Assembly (NCBI GenBank): GCA_913050005.1
Contig: CAJXBI010000012.1
Location: 1-41,918, forward strand
Source: an uncultured Bacteroidota bacterium
GTDB lineage: Bacteria > Bacteroidota > Bacteroidia > NS11-12g > UBA9320
Reading direction: 5' to 3'
Length of the DNA stretch: 41,918 nucleotides
Positions 9,435 through 19,691 of the stretch are shown here, piece by piece (position 1 is the first letter of the stretch; every line of letters begins with the position of its first letter). The position numbers and the translations under genes were made by a program. Under the pieces are notes generated by a model, which did no database searches, was not told the origin of the DNA, and saw only the letters and a list, made by a program, of their open reading frames with translations.

Positions 9435-11234
9435 TTATTTCTTTAAGATTTTGATATAATAAGCACCCATATTGATTTGTTCTCCTTCAAACCACGATTG
9501 AAAACGTTGCCCTTCTCCGGACTTTAATTTGATTTTAAAACTAACTTTAAAATCATCTTTCCCTATTTTTTTATCCAAAGACTGTTTTCCAAATTTAATC
9601 TTTGCTTTTGTAATTGCTAAAACCTTTCCCCTTTTACTTTCTTCAACGCTAGTACCTGCAATTGCTAGTCTTTCTATTTTTCCTGACGAAATGGGATGCT
9701 GTAAATGCAAAGGCCATCTGCTCAAAGTGATTTCATATTCACCAGGTTCTTCTACGTCTAATACCCAAAATCCGTTTTCTTGAATTCCGGCTCTAACATG
9801 TCTTTGATGCCATGGAACTTGTGATTCTGAATGCCAATCGTGACTTGTAATATGCACTGGGTTTTCAAATCTTGAGCCAATTATAATACCTGCATACTCA
9901 TCGAACCTTTCAGAAACATCTCCCCACCAATCTTCATAAACCTCTTTATATTGTTTTACTATTTCTTGATGTTGTTCTGCAATATCGTTTTGCTGTGAAG
10001 GATCTTCAATAATATTGTATAACTCAATTCCATTTACCAATCGAAATTTATCTGACATGACAGCACTTTTACGCCATTTTATAGGATGCTGTAAGCGCTG
10101 AGAATCTGTAATCAAAATCCTATCGCTCCATTGATGGGATTCATTATTTAATAATGGCACTAAACTTTTACCATCATATAAAGTTTGATCTTTATCTTCA
10201 AGATTACATAAATCAATTAGTGTTGGTAAAACATCAATATGAGAAGAAATTTGTGAAATATCTCTTCCTGCTTCTATATTCCCATTTTTCCACCGAATAA
10301 AGAAAGGAACACGGTGTCCGCCATCATACTCGCTGTTTTTCTTACCCCGCATTCCAGCATTATAAGGGTTTATTTTTTTAGATTTATGTTCACCCATGGC
10401 AGAACCGTTATCAGTAATAAAAATGAGTATGGTATTGTCTGTAATCTTTAAGTCTTCCAGTTTATTCATTAGCAATCCAATATTATCATCGAAATTGGTA
10501 ATCATTCCATAAAATTCTTTGCTGGGTACATTGGGAAAACCTCTGTAAAGATCACTATAAGTATCATCTACATAAAAAGGACTATGAGGTGCGTTTGTGG
10601 AGATATAACAAAAAAATGGTTGATTTTTTTGATTTTCAATGTAATTCATGGCTTCTTCAAACCAAACATCGGTACAATAGCCTTTGTATTTCTTGGGCTT
10701 TCCACTGTATAGATATGTATCGTCATAGTAATCGTTATCAAAAAAATCTGGAACTTGTCCAATTCCGCCAGCACCATGAACTAAAGTTTCTTGAAAGCCT
10801 CTATCTTCAGGTCTGTATGGATAATTATCTCCTAAATGCCATTTCCCAAAAATAGCAGTGCTATAGTTGTTTTCAGCAAAAATATTTGCAATGGTTTTTT
10901 CATCCTTTCTTAATAAAGAACGACCACCAATGGTATGCCAAACCCCGGTTCTGTTTGCATAACGGCCTGTCATTAAAGCTGCCCTAGTAGGAGCACAGGT
11001 TGGACTTACATGAAAATTTGTAAAACGGGTACTCTCAGTATATAACTTATCTAAATTAGGAGTTTTTATAATTGGATTTCCGTGGCAAGCCATATCTCCG
11101 TAGCCTTGGTCATCTGTTAAAATTATGATGACATTTGGACGTGAATTTTGAGCAAATGTACTTACAGAAAAAATACATAAAATTGGCCATAAAAGAACGC
11201 CAACACGAAAACTTCTCTTACAATGGATTTGCAT
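9435..11234 (-). CDS. S1 family sulfatase with C-terminal beta-rich extension
   Basis: 599 residues with a signal peptide ending near STFAQ. Sulfatase motifs: NVIIILTDDQGYGD (metal-binding Asp41-Asp42), CAPTRAALMTG with Cys80 as the residue oxidised to formylglycine, GKWHLGD, and FITDNGSAMGEH (second Asp-Asn metal pair). The last roughly 130 residues lie beyond the usual S1 end and resemble a beta-sandwich (HVRAGIQENGFWVLDVEEPG). It should remove sulfate esters in the periplasm. It is the last of three sulfatase genes downstream of susCD, with 108 bp before it, and may have its own promoter there. A formylglycine-generating enzyme must be encoded elsewhere. Sulfate position and S1 subfamily cannot be given from motifs alone. 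Confidence 0.92.
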   Translation of the reverse strand: MQIHCKRSFRVGVLLWPILCIFSVSTFAQNSRPNVIIILTDDQGYGDMACHGNPIIKTPNLDKLYTESTRFTNFHVSPTCAPTRAALMTGRYANRTGVWHTIGGRSLLRKDEKTIANIFAENNYSTAIFGKWHLGDNYPYRPEDRGFQETLVHGAGGIGQVPDFFDNDYYDDTYLYSGKPKKYKGYCTDVWFEEAMNYIENQKNQPFFCYISTNAPHSPFYVDDTYSDLYRGFPNVPSKEFYGMITNFDDNIGLLMNKLEDLKITDNTILIFITDNGSAMGEHKSKKINPYNAGMRGKKNSEYDGGHRVPFFIRWKNGNIEAGRDISQISSHIDVLPTLIDLCNLEDKDQTLYDGKSLVPLLNNESHQWSDRILITDSQRLQHPIKWRKSAVMSDKFRLVNGIELYNIIEDPSQQNDIAEQHQEIVKQYKEVYEDWWGDVSERFDEYAGIIIGSRFENPVHITSHDWHSESQVPWHQRHVRAGIQENGFWVLDVEEPGEYEITLSRWPLHLQHPISSGKIERLAIAGTSVEESKRGKVLAITKAKIKFGKQSLDKKIGKDDFKVSFKIKLKSGEGQRFQSWFEGEQINMGAYYIKILKK

Positions 11235-11260
11235 ACTTAATTCATTTTTAAAAAGGTACT

Positions 11261-11272
11261 ACAAAAATTGCA
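11261..11272 (-). promoter_or_regulatory. Partial match to the candidate operator
   Basis: ACAAAAATTGCA is identical to 12 bases of operator site C (27381-27401), but the TTA(C/T)TAAC half is missing. It lies 27 bp upstream of the sulfatase start at 11234. Chance is possible in such AT-rich DNA. Confidence 0.15.
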
Positions 11273-11342
11273 CGCGTTGTGAAGTTTCATACTAAGAAAT
11301 AAAAAAAGGACTTTGAAGCCACCAATTAGCGAAATATATAAT

Positions 11343-12833
11343 TTATAAGTCTTTGCCGGTATAATCTAATGACAGTCCTTTTTCTTTTCTTTTTGTTGCC
11401 CATGATTTAATTACTTTCACTCCCCAATCTGGCTGGTCTAATTGTACTTTGTCCCCACTTTCATAAATACATTCTTGCAACAAAGCTGTCATTTGTTCAA
11501 GTTCATCTGTGTATTTGGGATCATGTACCAAATTATTCATTTCTAGTGGATCTTTATTGATATCAAATAATTGTGTGGTTTGCCACCCATCTACTAAATA
11601 TTTAATAAGTTTCCAATCTTTAGTACGAACACCTCTCTGAAAGTTCTTGTATAAAAAGAAAACGGTTTCTCTAATCGTTTCGTTAGGATTATCAAGAATA
11701 GGTTTTAAACTTTTAGCATCAATAATTTTGGATTTTTTAATTCCTACTAAATCAGCAATGGTTGGAAACAAATCATGTAGATAAACTAAACTTTCTGTTC
11801 GTACTCCTTTTTTTATTCCAGGTCCTGAAAATATTAAGGGCACTCTAATGCTATGGTCATACAAACTTTGCTTTCCGATAAGACCATGTTGTCCAACTGC
11901 TAATCCGTTATCGCTCGCAAAAATGATAATAGTGTTTTCGTATTTTCCGCTTTTTTCCAATGCATCTAATATTTTACCAATATTATCATCAACTTCAGAT
12001 ATCATTGCGTAGTATGATGCCAACTCGCCTAATACGGCTTCTTCTGTTCTAGGGAACGGCAGAAGGTTTTCGTCCCTAATAATCAACTCTCCATTATCAA
12101 ATGGGTGGATTGGCTCAAAGTTTTCAGGTAACGAAATTTTTTCTGTTTTGAACATCTCCTCATACTCTTTTGGAGCCATTCTTGGATCGTGAGGCGATGT
12201 AAAAGACACAAAAGCAAAGAATGGTTTTTCTTCATTGTAATTTTCAAGAAAATCTACCGTCGCCTCTCTAAACAATACACTTGAAAATTTATCTTCAAAT
12301 CTTCTATTTTTTTTTGGGTATTCGCCAGATGGGTCAAAATCATGTAAAGGAACTTTTAGGTGATTGCTCATACCCCCTAAAAATATATTAGATCCATGCG
12401 TGAATGACTTAGCATATGAATCTCTATTATTATGCCATTTCCCAGTTCCGAAAGTTACATATCCAGCCTCTTTTAATAACTGAGGCATAGTTTCGTCTTC
12501 AGAAGTTATCGCTCCTTGAATATTAAACTTAAGAACATTCTTTCCTGTCATGATCATTGCTCTACTGGGCATACATATAGCACCAGTTTTACCACCCATG
12601 ATGTGCGCATGGGTAAAAGTAGTGCCTTCGCTAACTAATCTATCAATATTAGGTGTTGATACTTCTTTATTTCCTAAACCATTGATAGTATTAAAGCTCT
12701 GATCATCTGATAATAATAATAAGATGTTTGGCTGCTTTATTTTTGCTTCTCCTCCTGTTTTAGTGCTTCTACAACTTATCATCATCAATGATAATAATGT
12801 AAAAAGGACGAAATTATTCTTATATTTTTTCAA
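11343..12833 (-). CDS. S1 family sulfatase, lipoprotein
   Basis: 496 residues with an SPII signal (LMMISC, lipidated Cys21), so membrane-anchored. Motifs: NILLLLSDDQSFN (Asp43-Asp44), CMPSRAMIMTG with formylglycine precursor Cys87, GTGKWHNNRDS, FTSPHDPRMAP and IFASDNGLAVGQHG. The SPHDPR and GQHGLIGKQSLYDHS region is reminiscent of the choline-sulfatase/exo-sulfatase branch of S1, suggesting an exo-acting enzyme on a terminal sugar. It begins 16 bp after the preceding sulfatase ends, so it is in the same operon. Like all seven sulfatases here it needs an anaerobic or aerobic formylglycine-forming maturase, and none was recognised in the window. Confidence 0.93.
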   Translation of the reverse strand: MKKYKNNFVLFTLLSLMMISCRSTKTGGEAKIKQPNILLLLSDDQSFNTINGLGNKEVSTPNIDRLVSEGTTFTHAHIMGGKTGAICMPSRAMIMTGKNVLKFNIQGAITSEDETMPQLLKEAGYVTFGTGKWHNNRDSYAKSFTHGSNIFLGGMSNHLKVPLHDFDPSGEYPKKNRRFEDKFSSVLFREATVDFLENYNEEKPFFAFVSFTSPHDPRMAPKEYEEMFKTEKISLPENFEPIHPFDNGELIIRDENLLPFPRTEEAVLGELASYYAMISEVDDNIGKILDALEKSGKYENTIIIFASDNGLAVGQHGLIGKQSLYDHSIRVPLIFSGPGIKKGVRTESLVYLHDLFPTIADLVGIKKSKIIDAKSLKPILDNPNETIRETVFFLYKNFQRGVRTKDWKLIKYLVDGWQTTQLFDINKDPLEMNNLVHDPKYTDELEQMTALLQECIYESGDKVQLDQPDWGVKVIKSWATKRKEKGLSLDYTGKDL

Positions 12834-12849
12834 TTTTTTAATTTAAAAT

Positions 12850-14448
12850 TTAATTCCAAAATTTGTTTCTTAACTCAATTAATTCAGGGTACGATTCGTC
12901 TGTATCTTTAAGCTCTTGCTTTTTGACTAGCAATTCTGCCTTAAGTTCTTTTATAATCTGCTGGTATTTCTCAACAGTATATAAGTTGTTCATTTCTTTA
13001 GGATCGTTCTTTAAATCATAAAACTCCCAATATGGCTCTGTAATCTCGCTTAAAGCTCCATTTTGATTTAATGGAAGTCCGTAAAAAAAGATTAATTTGT
13101 AGTCCTTGGTTCTAATTCCATAATGTCCAGGAATATAGTGATGAGCCATATGCATCCAGTACCTATAATACATAGACGTTCTCCAGTCTGTTGGTGTACT
13201 GCCAAATAAATTTGACTTAAAACTTCTTCCTTGCATTTTTGAAGGGACTTCTGCTTCAGCAAACTCTAAAAGGGTAGGAGCAAAATCAATATTTAAAACC
13301 ATGTCATTATTTACCTGTTTGGGATTGATCTTTGCCGGATATCTAATTACCATAGGCATACTCAAAGATTCCTCATACATCCAACGTTTGTCAAAATAAT
13401 CATGCTCTCCTAAGAGCTGACCCTGGTCTGATGTATAAATTACAATGGTATTTTCAGCTAGATGATTATCATCTAGATAGTCTAAAATGCGACCTACATT
13501 TTCGTCTATAGCAGCTACTGTGCGCAAATAGTCTTTTGAATACTTTTGGTAGGCTAAATGAGTCTTTTCTCTTTTGGTCATCCCTAAGGTATCAATGATT
13601 CCAGTTGGCCATCCTTCACGAGTTACCTGATGAAGCATGTTCCTTTTAGGGTATCTGTCAGAAATTGAAGACCCATACCTTTCACCTTTCAAAGGACCAT
13701 GATTGCCATTTTCATATAAACTATTTGGCTCTGGAATTTCTTTATCAGCAAATAAATGCTCGTGACGCTTTGCAAATTCCCATAAACCGTGTGGTGCCTT
13801 GTGATGCGACATTAAAAAGAAAGGTTTACTCTTATCTCTATTTTCAAGCCATTTGATGGATTCATCAGTAATTACATCAGTTACGTATCCTTTATAAACC
13901 TTTCCACCTTTATTATGATATTTCCATTGCTTACCTATTTCTTTAAGTTTTGGATTGTTATATAAACCTTGTCCAGGTAATACGTTATAATAGTCAAAAC
14001 CAGTGGGCTCAGTGTGTAGATGCCACTTACCAACCACCGCGGTAGAATAACCAGCTTTCTGCATTAACTTACCAAGGTGATTGCTTGAATTATCAAAGTC
14101 ATCTTTAAGGGTGTATACTCCGTTTAGTTGACTGTACTGTCCTGTTAAAATCGCCGCTCTGCTTGGTGTACAAATAGAATTTGTAACAAATACATTATGC
14201 ATTAAGATACCTTCATTGGCAATACGATCTATATTTGGTGTTGGAGCAATTTCAGCAAGCCTTGATCCATAAATACTAATGGCATTTTTAGCATGATCAT
14301 CAGACATAATAAAAATGATGTTAGGTTGTTTTTGGTTTAGCTCCTCTTTGACACCAGAATTTTTGTTTGATGGACTATTGCAACCAAAAATGAATACAGA
14401 TAGAAACACTAATGCAGCAATTCCTTGTTGATATCTTGTCATCTTCAA
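12850..14448 (-). CDS. S1 family sulfatase, lipoprotein
   Basis: 532 residues; SPII signal with lipobox IFGC (Cys23). Motifs: NIIFIMSDDHAKNAIS (Asp50-Asp51), ICTPSRAAILTG with formylglycine precursor Cys93, VVGKWHLHTEPTGFDYY, SHHKAPHGLWEFA, and YTSDQGQLLGEHDYFDKRWMYEESL. The C-terminal PGHYGIRTKDYKLIFFYG segment is the usual small S1 subdomain. Its start codon lies immediately downstream of a hairpin and T-tract that follow susD, so its expression is probably a fraction of that of susCD. It should act on sulfated oligosaccharides imported by the SusCD pair. Subfamily is not assigned. Confidence 0.93.
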   Translation of the reverse strand: MKMTRYQQGIAALVFLSVFIFGCNSPSNKNSGVKEELNQKQPNIIFIMSDDHAKNAISIYGSRLAEIAPTPNIDRIANEGILMHNVFVTNSICTPSRAAILTGQYSQLNGVYTLKDDFDNSSNHLGKLMQKAGYSTAVVGKWHLHTEPTGFDYYNVLPGQGLYNNPKLKEIGKQWKYHNKGGKVYKGYVTDVITDESIKWLENRDKSKPFFLMSHHKAPHGLWEFAKRHEHLFADKEIPEPNSLYENGNHGPLKGERYGSSISDRYPKRNMLHQVTREGWPTGIIDTLGMTKREKTHLAYQKYSKDYLRTVAAIDENVGRILDYLDDNHLAENTIVIYTSDQGQLLGEHDYFDKRWMYEESLSMPMVIRYPAKINPKQVNNDMVLNIDFAPTLLEFAEAEVPSKMQGRSFKSNLFGSTPTDWRTSMYYRYWMHMAHHYIPGHYGIRTKDYKLIFFYGLPLNQNGALSEITEPYWEFYDLKNDPKEMNNLYTVEKYQQIIKELKAELLVKKQELKDTDESYPELIELRNKFWN

Positions 14449-14450
14449 TT

Positions 14451-14500
14451 AAAAAAATTTAATGAGTTCATGACAAAACAAATGCTAGCCATGAACTCAT
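14451..14500 (-). terminator. Hairpin plus T-tract between susD and the first sulfatase
   Basis: A perfect 11-bp inverted repeat, ATGAGTTCATG at 14462-14472 and CATGAACTCAT at 14490-14500, encloses a 17-base loop. On the transcribed minus strand a run of seven Ts (14451-14457) follows within a few bases. It lies between the susD stop and the sulfatase start, so it is likely a partial terminator or RNA-stabilising stem that keeps susCD transcripts more abundant than the sulfatases. Confidence 0.65.
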
Positions 14501-14510
14501 AATAAGATAA

Positions 14511-16082
14511 TTAATTATAACCTTCGTTTTGGGTCATATTAGGGTTTGATTCTATTTCTGCAGCCGGGATTGGAAATAATATGTGGTAGGGTTGCACATT
14601 TTCTGACCAACCAACCACTTTAGTTTTGGACGGATCGCCTTCACCTGTGGTTTCTTCTTGTCCTTTTACCTCGGCCATGAACTTGTCCAAACCTGCTCTT
14701 ACAACATCAAATTTACCATGTCCTTCAAAACATAATTCTCTTGCTCTTTCCCAAAAAATGAATTCCTTCAAATTATCTCCCGTTAAGCTTCTATCGACCA
14801 GAGCAGGATAAGAACCACCATTTTGAGCGCGCGTAAGAATCAAGTCTAATGCATCATGAGCGTCACTATCAAGCCCTAACTCTGCCGCAGCCTCTGCATA
14901 TACTAAAATTACATCAGCAAAACGTAAAATGGGTGCATTCATATCTGTATTAAATCTTGACAAAGGTTGAGAGGGAAATCTATATTTATGACTAAACCAT
15001 ACTTTTGATCGATTATAGTATTTAATAGAATTATCTGCATTAATTCTTCCCTTGGCAATAGCTTGGAGTCTTGGATCTCCATCTTCAAATGAATTAGCAA
15101 ATTTAAATGTAGGCGACATACGTCCATAACCCCAATCACTGGCTTTTCTACCTCCTGCTTTTTCATTTAGTGGGTTTTGAATACCTCCCCAATTACTTGT
15201 TTGCTCTCCAAGAACATCATACTGTATTTGGAAAATCCACTCTTGAGAATCTTTACCCTCCAATGAGTTTAAATTAAAATAATCATTATCCAGAGAATAA
15301 TGAGCATCATTGATCATTTCTTTAGCTTTATCATAAGCAAGTTGATAAGAATCTAAATCTCTTTGTGGGTATGAGGCTCTTGTTAAATATACTTTAGCCA
15401 ACAATCCTTTTGCAGCACCTACGGTAGCTCTACCAAGATTGCTTCCATCATAACTCGGATAATTTTCATCAACAACCCAAGAAGCTAAATTCAAATGTTC
15501 CTCAGCAAACAATAGATCATCGATAATTGCATCGTATACTAAATTTGAGCTTACTCTTGACTGGTTTGTAACTTCTGTATTATCAAGGTCTAATAATTCA
15601 TCTAAAACCAATGGTACATCGCCATAAAAACGTACCAAGTTAAAATAGACTAACGCTCTTAAAAATCTAGCCTCGGCAATTACTCTGTTTTTACCAGGAT
15701 CATCAGAATCTAATATAGAGGTTCTGTTAATTACTGCATTTGCTCTGTAAATTGCTTCATAAGCTGTTTGCCAAGTTCCTGTAACAAATCTGTTGGAATT
15801 TGTATAGGTGTACCATCCATACATATTTAAGTTAGAATTGTTTAGTACTATGGTACCCACGTGACTTCCATGGTCGCTCATGTAAATAAAGTTTTGTTGA
15901 AAATGTTCAGCCATTTTATCATAAACTCCATTCACTGCTATCTCAGCTTCATCCACATCATTAAAGAAATTTTCTGGAGCCAGCGTAGATAATGGTACAG
16001 TATCCAATTCGTCGTGACAAGAAGTTATTATTATCGAAGATAATACTGTCACAAATAGTATTAATAATTTATTTATTTTCAT
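14511..16082 (-). CDS. susD: SusD-like surface glycan-binding lipoprotein
   Basis: 523 residues from the ATG at 16082 (preceded by GGAAAAT); the ATG at 16091 adds three residues. The SPII signal ends at TSC (Cys22). Typical SusD/RagB features: DELDTVPLSTLAPENFF near the N terminus, TPR-like helices (YEAIYRANAVINR, EARFLRALVYFNLVRFYGDVPLV), RFADVILVYAEAAAELG and a C-terminal ILFPIPAAEIESNPNMTQN. It caps the SusC barrel on the cell surface and captures the oligosaccharide for import. It directly follows susC with about 11 bp between genes. The bound glycan is inferred from the locus to be a sulfated fucose-containing polysaccharide. Confidence 0.97.
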   Translation of the reverse strand: MKINKLLILFVTVLSSIIITSCHDELDTVPLSTLAPENFFNDVDEAEIAVNGVYDKMAEHFQQNFIYMSDHGSHVGTIVLNNSNLNMYGWYTYTNSNRFVTGTWQTAYEAIYRANAVINRTSILDSDDPGKNRVIAEARFLRALVYFNLVRFYGDVPLVLDELLDLDNTEVTNQSRVSSNLVYDAIIDDLLFAEEHLNLASWVVDENYPSYDGSNLGRATVGAAKGLLAKVYLTRASYPQRDLDSYQLAYDKAKEMINDAHYSLDNDYFNLNSLEGKDSQEWIFQIQYDVLGEQTSNWGGIQNPLNEKAGGRKASDWGYGRMSPTFKFANSFEDGDPRLQAIAKGRINADNSIKYYNRSKVWFSHKYRFPSQPLSRFNTDMNAPILRFADVILVYAEAAAELGLDSDAHDALDLILTRAQNGGSYPALVDRSLTGDNLKEFIFWERARELCFEGHGKFDVVRAGLDKFMAEVKGQEETTGEGDPSKTKVVGWSENVQPYHILFPIPAAEIESNPNMTQNEGYN

Positions 16083-16093
16083 ATTTTCCATTT

Positions 16094-19000
16094 TTAAAAT
16101 CCGATTTTAACACCAAACGTTACATTTAGAGTTCTAGGATAAGCCCCATAATCCAAATTTTGGCTAGTGATTGCTCTTTGCCCCCTAGCTACACTCACTT
16201 CAGGGTCAAAGCCAGTATATTTAGTCCATAAAAACACGTTGTCAATGTTTGAGTATATTTGAAAGCTGTTTAAGCCAATAACCTGCATCGCATCGGATGG
16301 AAGGTTGTAGCTTAAATTAATACTTTGAAGTCTGATGAACGATCCATCTTCAACAAAACGTGAAGTTAAATTTCTATCTTCATAATCAGCCCTGGGAATA
16401 TCAGTGTCCGTGTTATATGGAGTCCAATGATCTCTCATTTCTCCCATTTGATTAAAATTAGCATAACCATTAGCATACATTCTGTGTTTGTTACCATTAA
16501 TAACATCGAAGCCATATTTATAGGTAAACAAAACTCCTAAACTGAATCCTTTGTAGCTAAAGTTATTGTAGATACTTCCATAATGTTTTGGCTGTGTTCT
16601 CGCAATAATTGTTATGTCATCATCGTTAATCAATCCGTCACCATTTTGATCTACGTATTTAACATCTCCTAACTTAGGTCTTGAATCTGGATTCACAGAT
16701 GAAGGTGTGCCGTATGCTGAGTTTATATTATTTCCACTTTCATCAAAATCCTCATAAGAAAATACTCCATCAGTTTTGAACCCAATCCAGTTACCTAAAC
16801 TTTCACCAACATTGAGAGATCCAGTATACAATCCATTGGTAAATTGATCTTGAAAAGTTCTTTGTTCAACCCCTCCTAAATTCAAAACTTCATTTCTGTT
16901 AATTGAAAACATAAAGTCTGAAGTCCACCTAAACTCGCCATCCACATTTAATGTGTTTAAAGCAACTTCTAGTCCTTTATTTTCAACATTTCCAACATTT
17001 GTTAATCTACTTCCAAAACCTGTCGACATTGGAATAGGCACTTGGAGTAATAAATCCTCTGTTCGTTTGTAGTAAATATCAGCGGATAAGTTCACTTTAC
17101 GGTCGAATAAAGATAAGTCTAAACCTATATCATATTGATCAGTAAACTCCCATTTTAAGTCAGGATTTGGCAATGACGTTACAGCAAGTCCAGCATTTAC
17201 ATTGCCACTAAATATAGTATTTGAAACACCAAGTACAGAAAATGATCCGTAAGCTGGAATCCCTTGATTACCTGTTTGCCCATAACTTAATCTAAGTTTT
17301 AGATTATTTATGACTTCTGTATTATCTAGAAACTTTTCATTATGTAAATTCCAAGAGAAACCCACCGCTGGGAAGTAACCCCATTTATTTTTAGATCCAA
17401 ATCTAGAAGAACCATCTGCTCTCATTGACAAGGTTAGATTATAAATACCATTTAACCCGTAATTAATTCTTGTCAAATACGATTTGAGCATTGTTTCAGT
17501 AGTGAAAGTATCAGGAGTTGCAGGAACTAATCCATTTTGTAGTGCGTTAAAACCTAAAGTCTCTATTGGGAAATCAGTAACACTAAGATACTCCGTTTCT
17601 CTTGAAACATATGTTTGCTCAAAAAGAGCTAATGCATTTATCCTATGCTTATTTTTTGATCCAAATGATAGACGGTAACGCAATATGTTTTGATTATTCC
17701 AAGATAAATTTTGGTAGTGAAATCTCGTACCGAGTCCCCTATTTATATATCCTCTACCAAATTCTTTGGTGTAATAATTCTTTGTTTTACCCTCATCAAC
17801 TCTTGCTCCAATTCTTATTGAGCCAGTTAAACCCTTTGAAATCTCGTAACTTATATTTGTATTCCCATTAAATCCAAAAGTATTTGTAAAATTTGAAGCT
17901 CTTTTGGCCTCTGTCACTGGATCTACCCAAACACCAATACCTTCATCAATATCATCTTCAACAATACCAATACCTCTATCTGTTCGTCTAGTTAAGGCTC
18001 TAATGACAATACCCATATTTCTTTGATTGAAGTCTCCTCCAGAAGCAGGACCTTGCTTGATAGAATAACTGGGAAATAAAACTGTCTTGACCTTTAGTTT
18101 ATCAGTAATTTTATTTTCTAGGTTCAGATTAAAATTATAACGCTTAAAAAACGAGTTTATAACAGCACCTTCATTTTTAAAATAGGTGGCACCAACAGCA
18201 TACTTTGTTATGTCGTTCCCCCCTATTGCCTGTAATGCATGCTTTGTCAAGTAACCTGTTCTAAACAATTCTTCCTGCCAGTTTGTTTGAGGCAATGAAT
18301 CATACCTAGCTTGTTCTTGAACAGGTGTTAAATTTTCCCCAAATGTAACGCTTTGATCTTCAATTCCATCAGCGTAAAGGTCTCTATGAATTTTTAATTC
18401 TCCATATTCTGAAGTACTTAAAACATCTACATATCTATCACCTGGAACACTACTTGTGGTAATCGAAGTGTCATAAGTAATTTCAGCATTTTGCTCTCTA
18501 CCAGATTTAGTTGTAATAATCACCACACCATTTGCTCCTCTTGCTCCATAAATAGCAGCTGCAGAAGCATCTTTTAATATATCTATTGATTGTATATTAC
18601 TTGGGTCTAAATTAGCTAATGGCGAACTTGATGGAGCTGAAAATTCAGTTGGTCCGTCAGAAACAGAATAATCTACCTCTATGGGAAAACCATCAATAAC
18701 ATACAAAGGCTCGTTGTTAGCATTAATGGATGTCCCGCCTCGAATCCTAATTCGAATACCAGCCCCTGGCGTTCCATCAGTAATAATAGTATTTACACCC
18801 GATATTTTACCATTTAAGGCTTGCTCTACGGTAGGGTTGAATGTTCTTTCAATGGTTTCAGAACCAATTTTAGCGATGGCGCCAGTAACGTCTCTTCTGT
18901 CCTGTGTGCCATAACCAAATACAACTACCTCGTCCAACTCACTAACGTCAGTAAGTAGTGTAACATTAATTACACTTTGTGAATTAACAGGTATACTTTG

Positions 19001-19291
19001 TTTTACATAACCTAAGTAAGAGAATACTAAGTTGATATCACTCCCACCTACTAAAATGGAATAGTTCCCATCAAAGTCAGTTGTTGTTCCTTGTGTGCTA
19101 ATGACTGCTTGTAGTTCTGATGAACTTTCCACCAAAATTGTTACTCCAGGAATTGGCATGCCTTTAGTGTCAGTTACATTACCAGTAACCACAAATTCTT
19201 GTGCACACAAACTAGTATTAAAGAAAAGTAATAGACTTAGTAAAAGACTATCTAGTTTTAGAACGCTATTCATTTTTTTTATATTTTTCAT
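16094..19291 (-). CDS. susC: SusC-like TonB-dependent oligosaccharide transporter
   Basis: 1065 residues from the ATG at 19291; the ATGs at 19333 and 19273 are alternatives, and both 19291 and 19273 leave a good signal peptide ending LCAQ. After the signal comes a carboxypeptidase-like regulatory domain (VTGNVTDTKGMPIPGVTI...DFDGNYSI), then the TonB box region and plug (LDEVVVFGYGTQDRRDVTGAI, RIRGGTSINANNEPLYVIDGFP, SIDILKDASAAAIYGARGANGVVIITTKSG), then the 22-strand barrel ending in VTFGVKIGF with the usual terminal Phe. It imports oligosaccharides bound by SusD across the outer membrane. No N-terminal STN signalling domain is seen, which fits control by the HTCS rather than by an anti-sigma factor. 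Confidence 0.97.
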   Translation of the reverse strand: MKNIKKMNSVLKLDSLLLSLLLFFNTSLCAQEFVVTGNVTDTKGMPIPGVTILVESSSELQAVISTQGTTTDFDGNYSILVGGSDINLVFSYLGYVKQSIPVNSQSVINVTLLTDVSELDEVVVFGYGTQDRRDVTGAIAKIGSETIERTFNPTVEQALNGKISGVNTIITDGTPGAGIRIRIRGGTSINANNEPLYVIDGFPIEVDYSVSDGPTEFSAPSSSPLANLDPSNIQSIDILKDASAAAIYGARGANGVVIITTKSGREQNAEITYDTSITTSSVPGDRYVDVLSTSEYGELKIHRDLYADGIEDQSVTFGENLTPVQEQARYDSLPQTNWQEELFRTGYLTKHALQAIGGNDITKYAVGATYFKNEGAVINSFFKRYNFNLNLENKITDKLKVKTVLFPSYSIKQGPASGGDFNQRNMGIVIRALTRRTDRGIGIVEDDIDEGIGVWVDPVTEAKRASNFTNTFGFNGNTNISYEISKGLTGSIRIGARVDEGKTKNYYTKEFGRGYINRGLGTRFHYQNLSWNNQNILRYRLSFGSKNKHRINALALFEQTYVSRETEYLSVTDFPIETLGFNALQNGLVPATPDTFTTETMLKSYLTRINYGLNGIYNLTLSMRADGSSRFGSKNKWGYFPAVGFSWNLHNEKFLDNTEVINNLKLRLSYGQTGNQGIPAYGSFSVLGVSNTIFSGNVNAGLAVTSLPNPDLKWEFTDQYDIGLDLSLFDRKVNLSADIYYKRTEDLLLQVPIPMSTGFGSRLTNVGNVENKGLEVALNTLNVDGEFRWTSDFMFSINRNEVLNLGGVEQRTFQDQFTNGLYTGSLNVGESLGNWIGFKTDGVFSYEDFDESGNNINSAYGTPSSVNPDSRPKLGDVKYVDQNGDGLINDDDITIIARTQPKHYGSIYNNFSYKGFSLGVLFTYKYGFDVINGNKHRMYANGYANFNQMGEMRDHWTPYNTDTDIPRADYEDRNLTSRFVEDGSFIRLQSINLSYNLPSDAMQVIGLNSFQIYSNIDNVFLWTKYTGFDPEVSVARGQRAITSQNLDYGAYPRTLNVTFGVKIGF

Positions 19292-19691
19292 ATAATTTGA
19301 GTTATGATTGGTTAATTGTAAACTATTCAACAATATTTATTGAATTTTTCAAAATTCTATTGATTTTACAATACTTAATAACATAAAAGACACATTTACT
19401 AACATAATTTTTTCAATCTCTTAATTTATGAGCTGTTTTGTAACTAAATTCCAATATATTCTATAATAATCTTATTTTTTGATTTTTTTCGGACATGATA
19501 TAATTTAGAGTATAAATATCTAATTATAATTTCTGCAATTTACACACCAATCTTACAAATACTAATAAAAATCTTTCATTGAAAATTAAAATGATTATGA
19601 TTTCTACTACAGATATATTAAAATAAATTACAATGTGGAATGAATTTGTCTTTGAATTAATAGATCAAAAAAAAAATAACAGTATTTAATT
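19292..19691. other. Intergenic region upstream of susC
   Basis: About 400 bp, very AT-rich, between the susC start and the stop of the HTCS gene on the same strand. It holds two TAACATAA repeats (separate entry) and presumably the susC promoter. I could not place a convincing TAnnTTTG element. No gene or strong hairpin was seen. Confidence 0.5.
19375..19418 (-). promoter_or_regulatory. Candidate HTCS operator, site B (tandem)
   Basis: TTAATAACATAAAAG at 19375-19389 and TTTACTAACATAATT at 19395-19409 are direct repeats. Their TAACATAA cores (19379 and 19400) are 21 bp apart, two helical turns, as expected for an AraC-type dimer. They lie about 85-120 bp upstream of the susC start at 19291. 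Confidence 0.45.
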
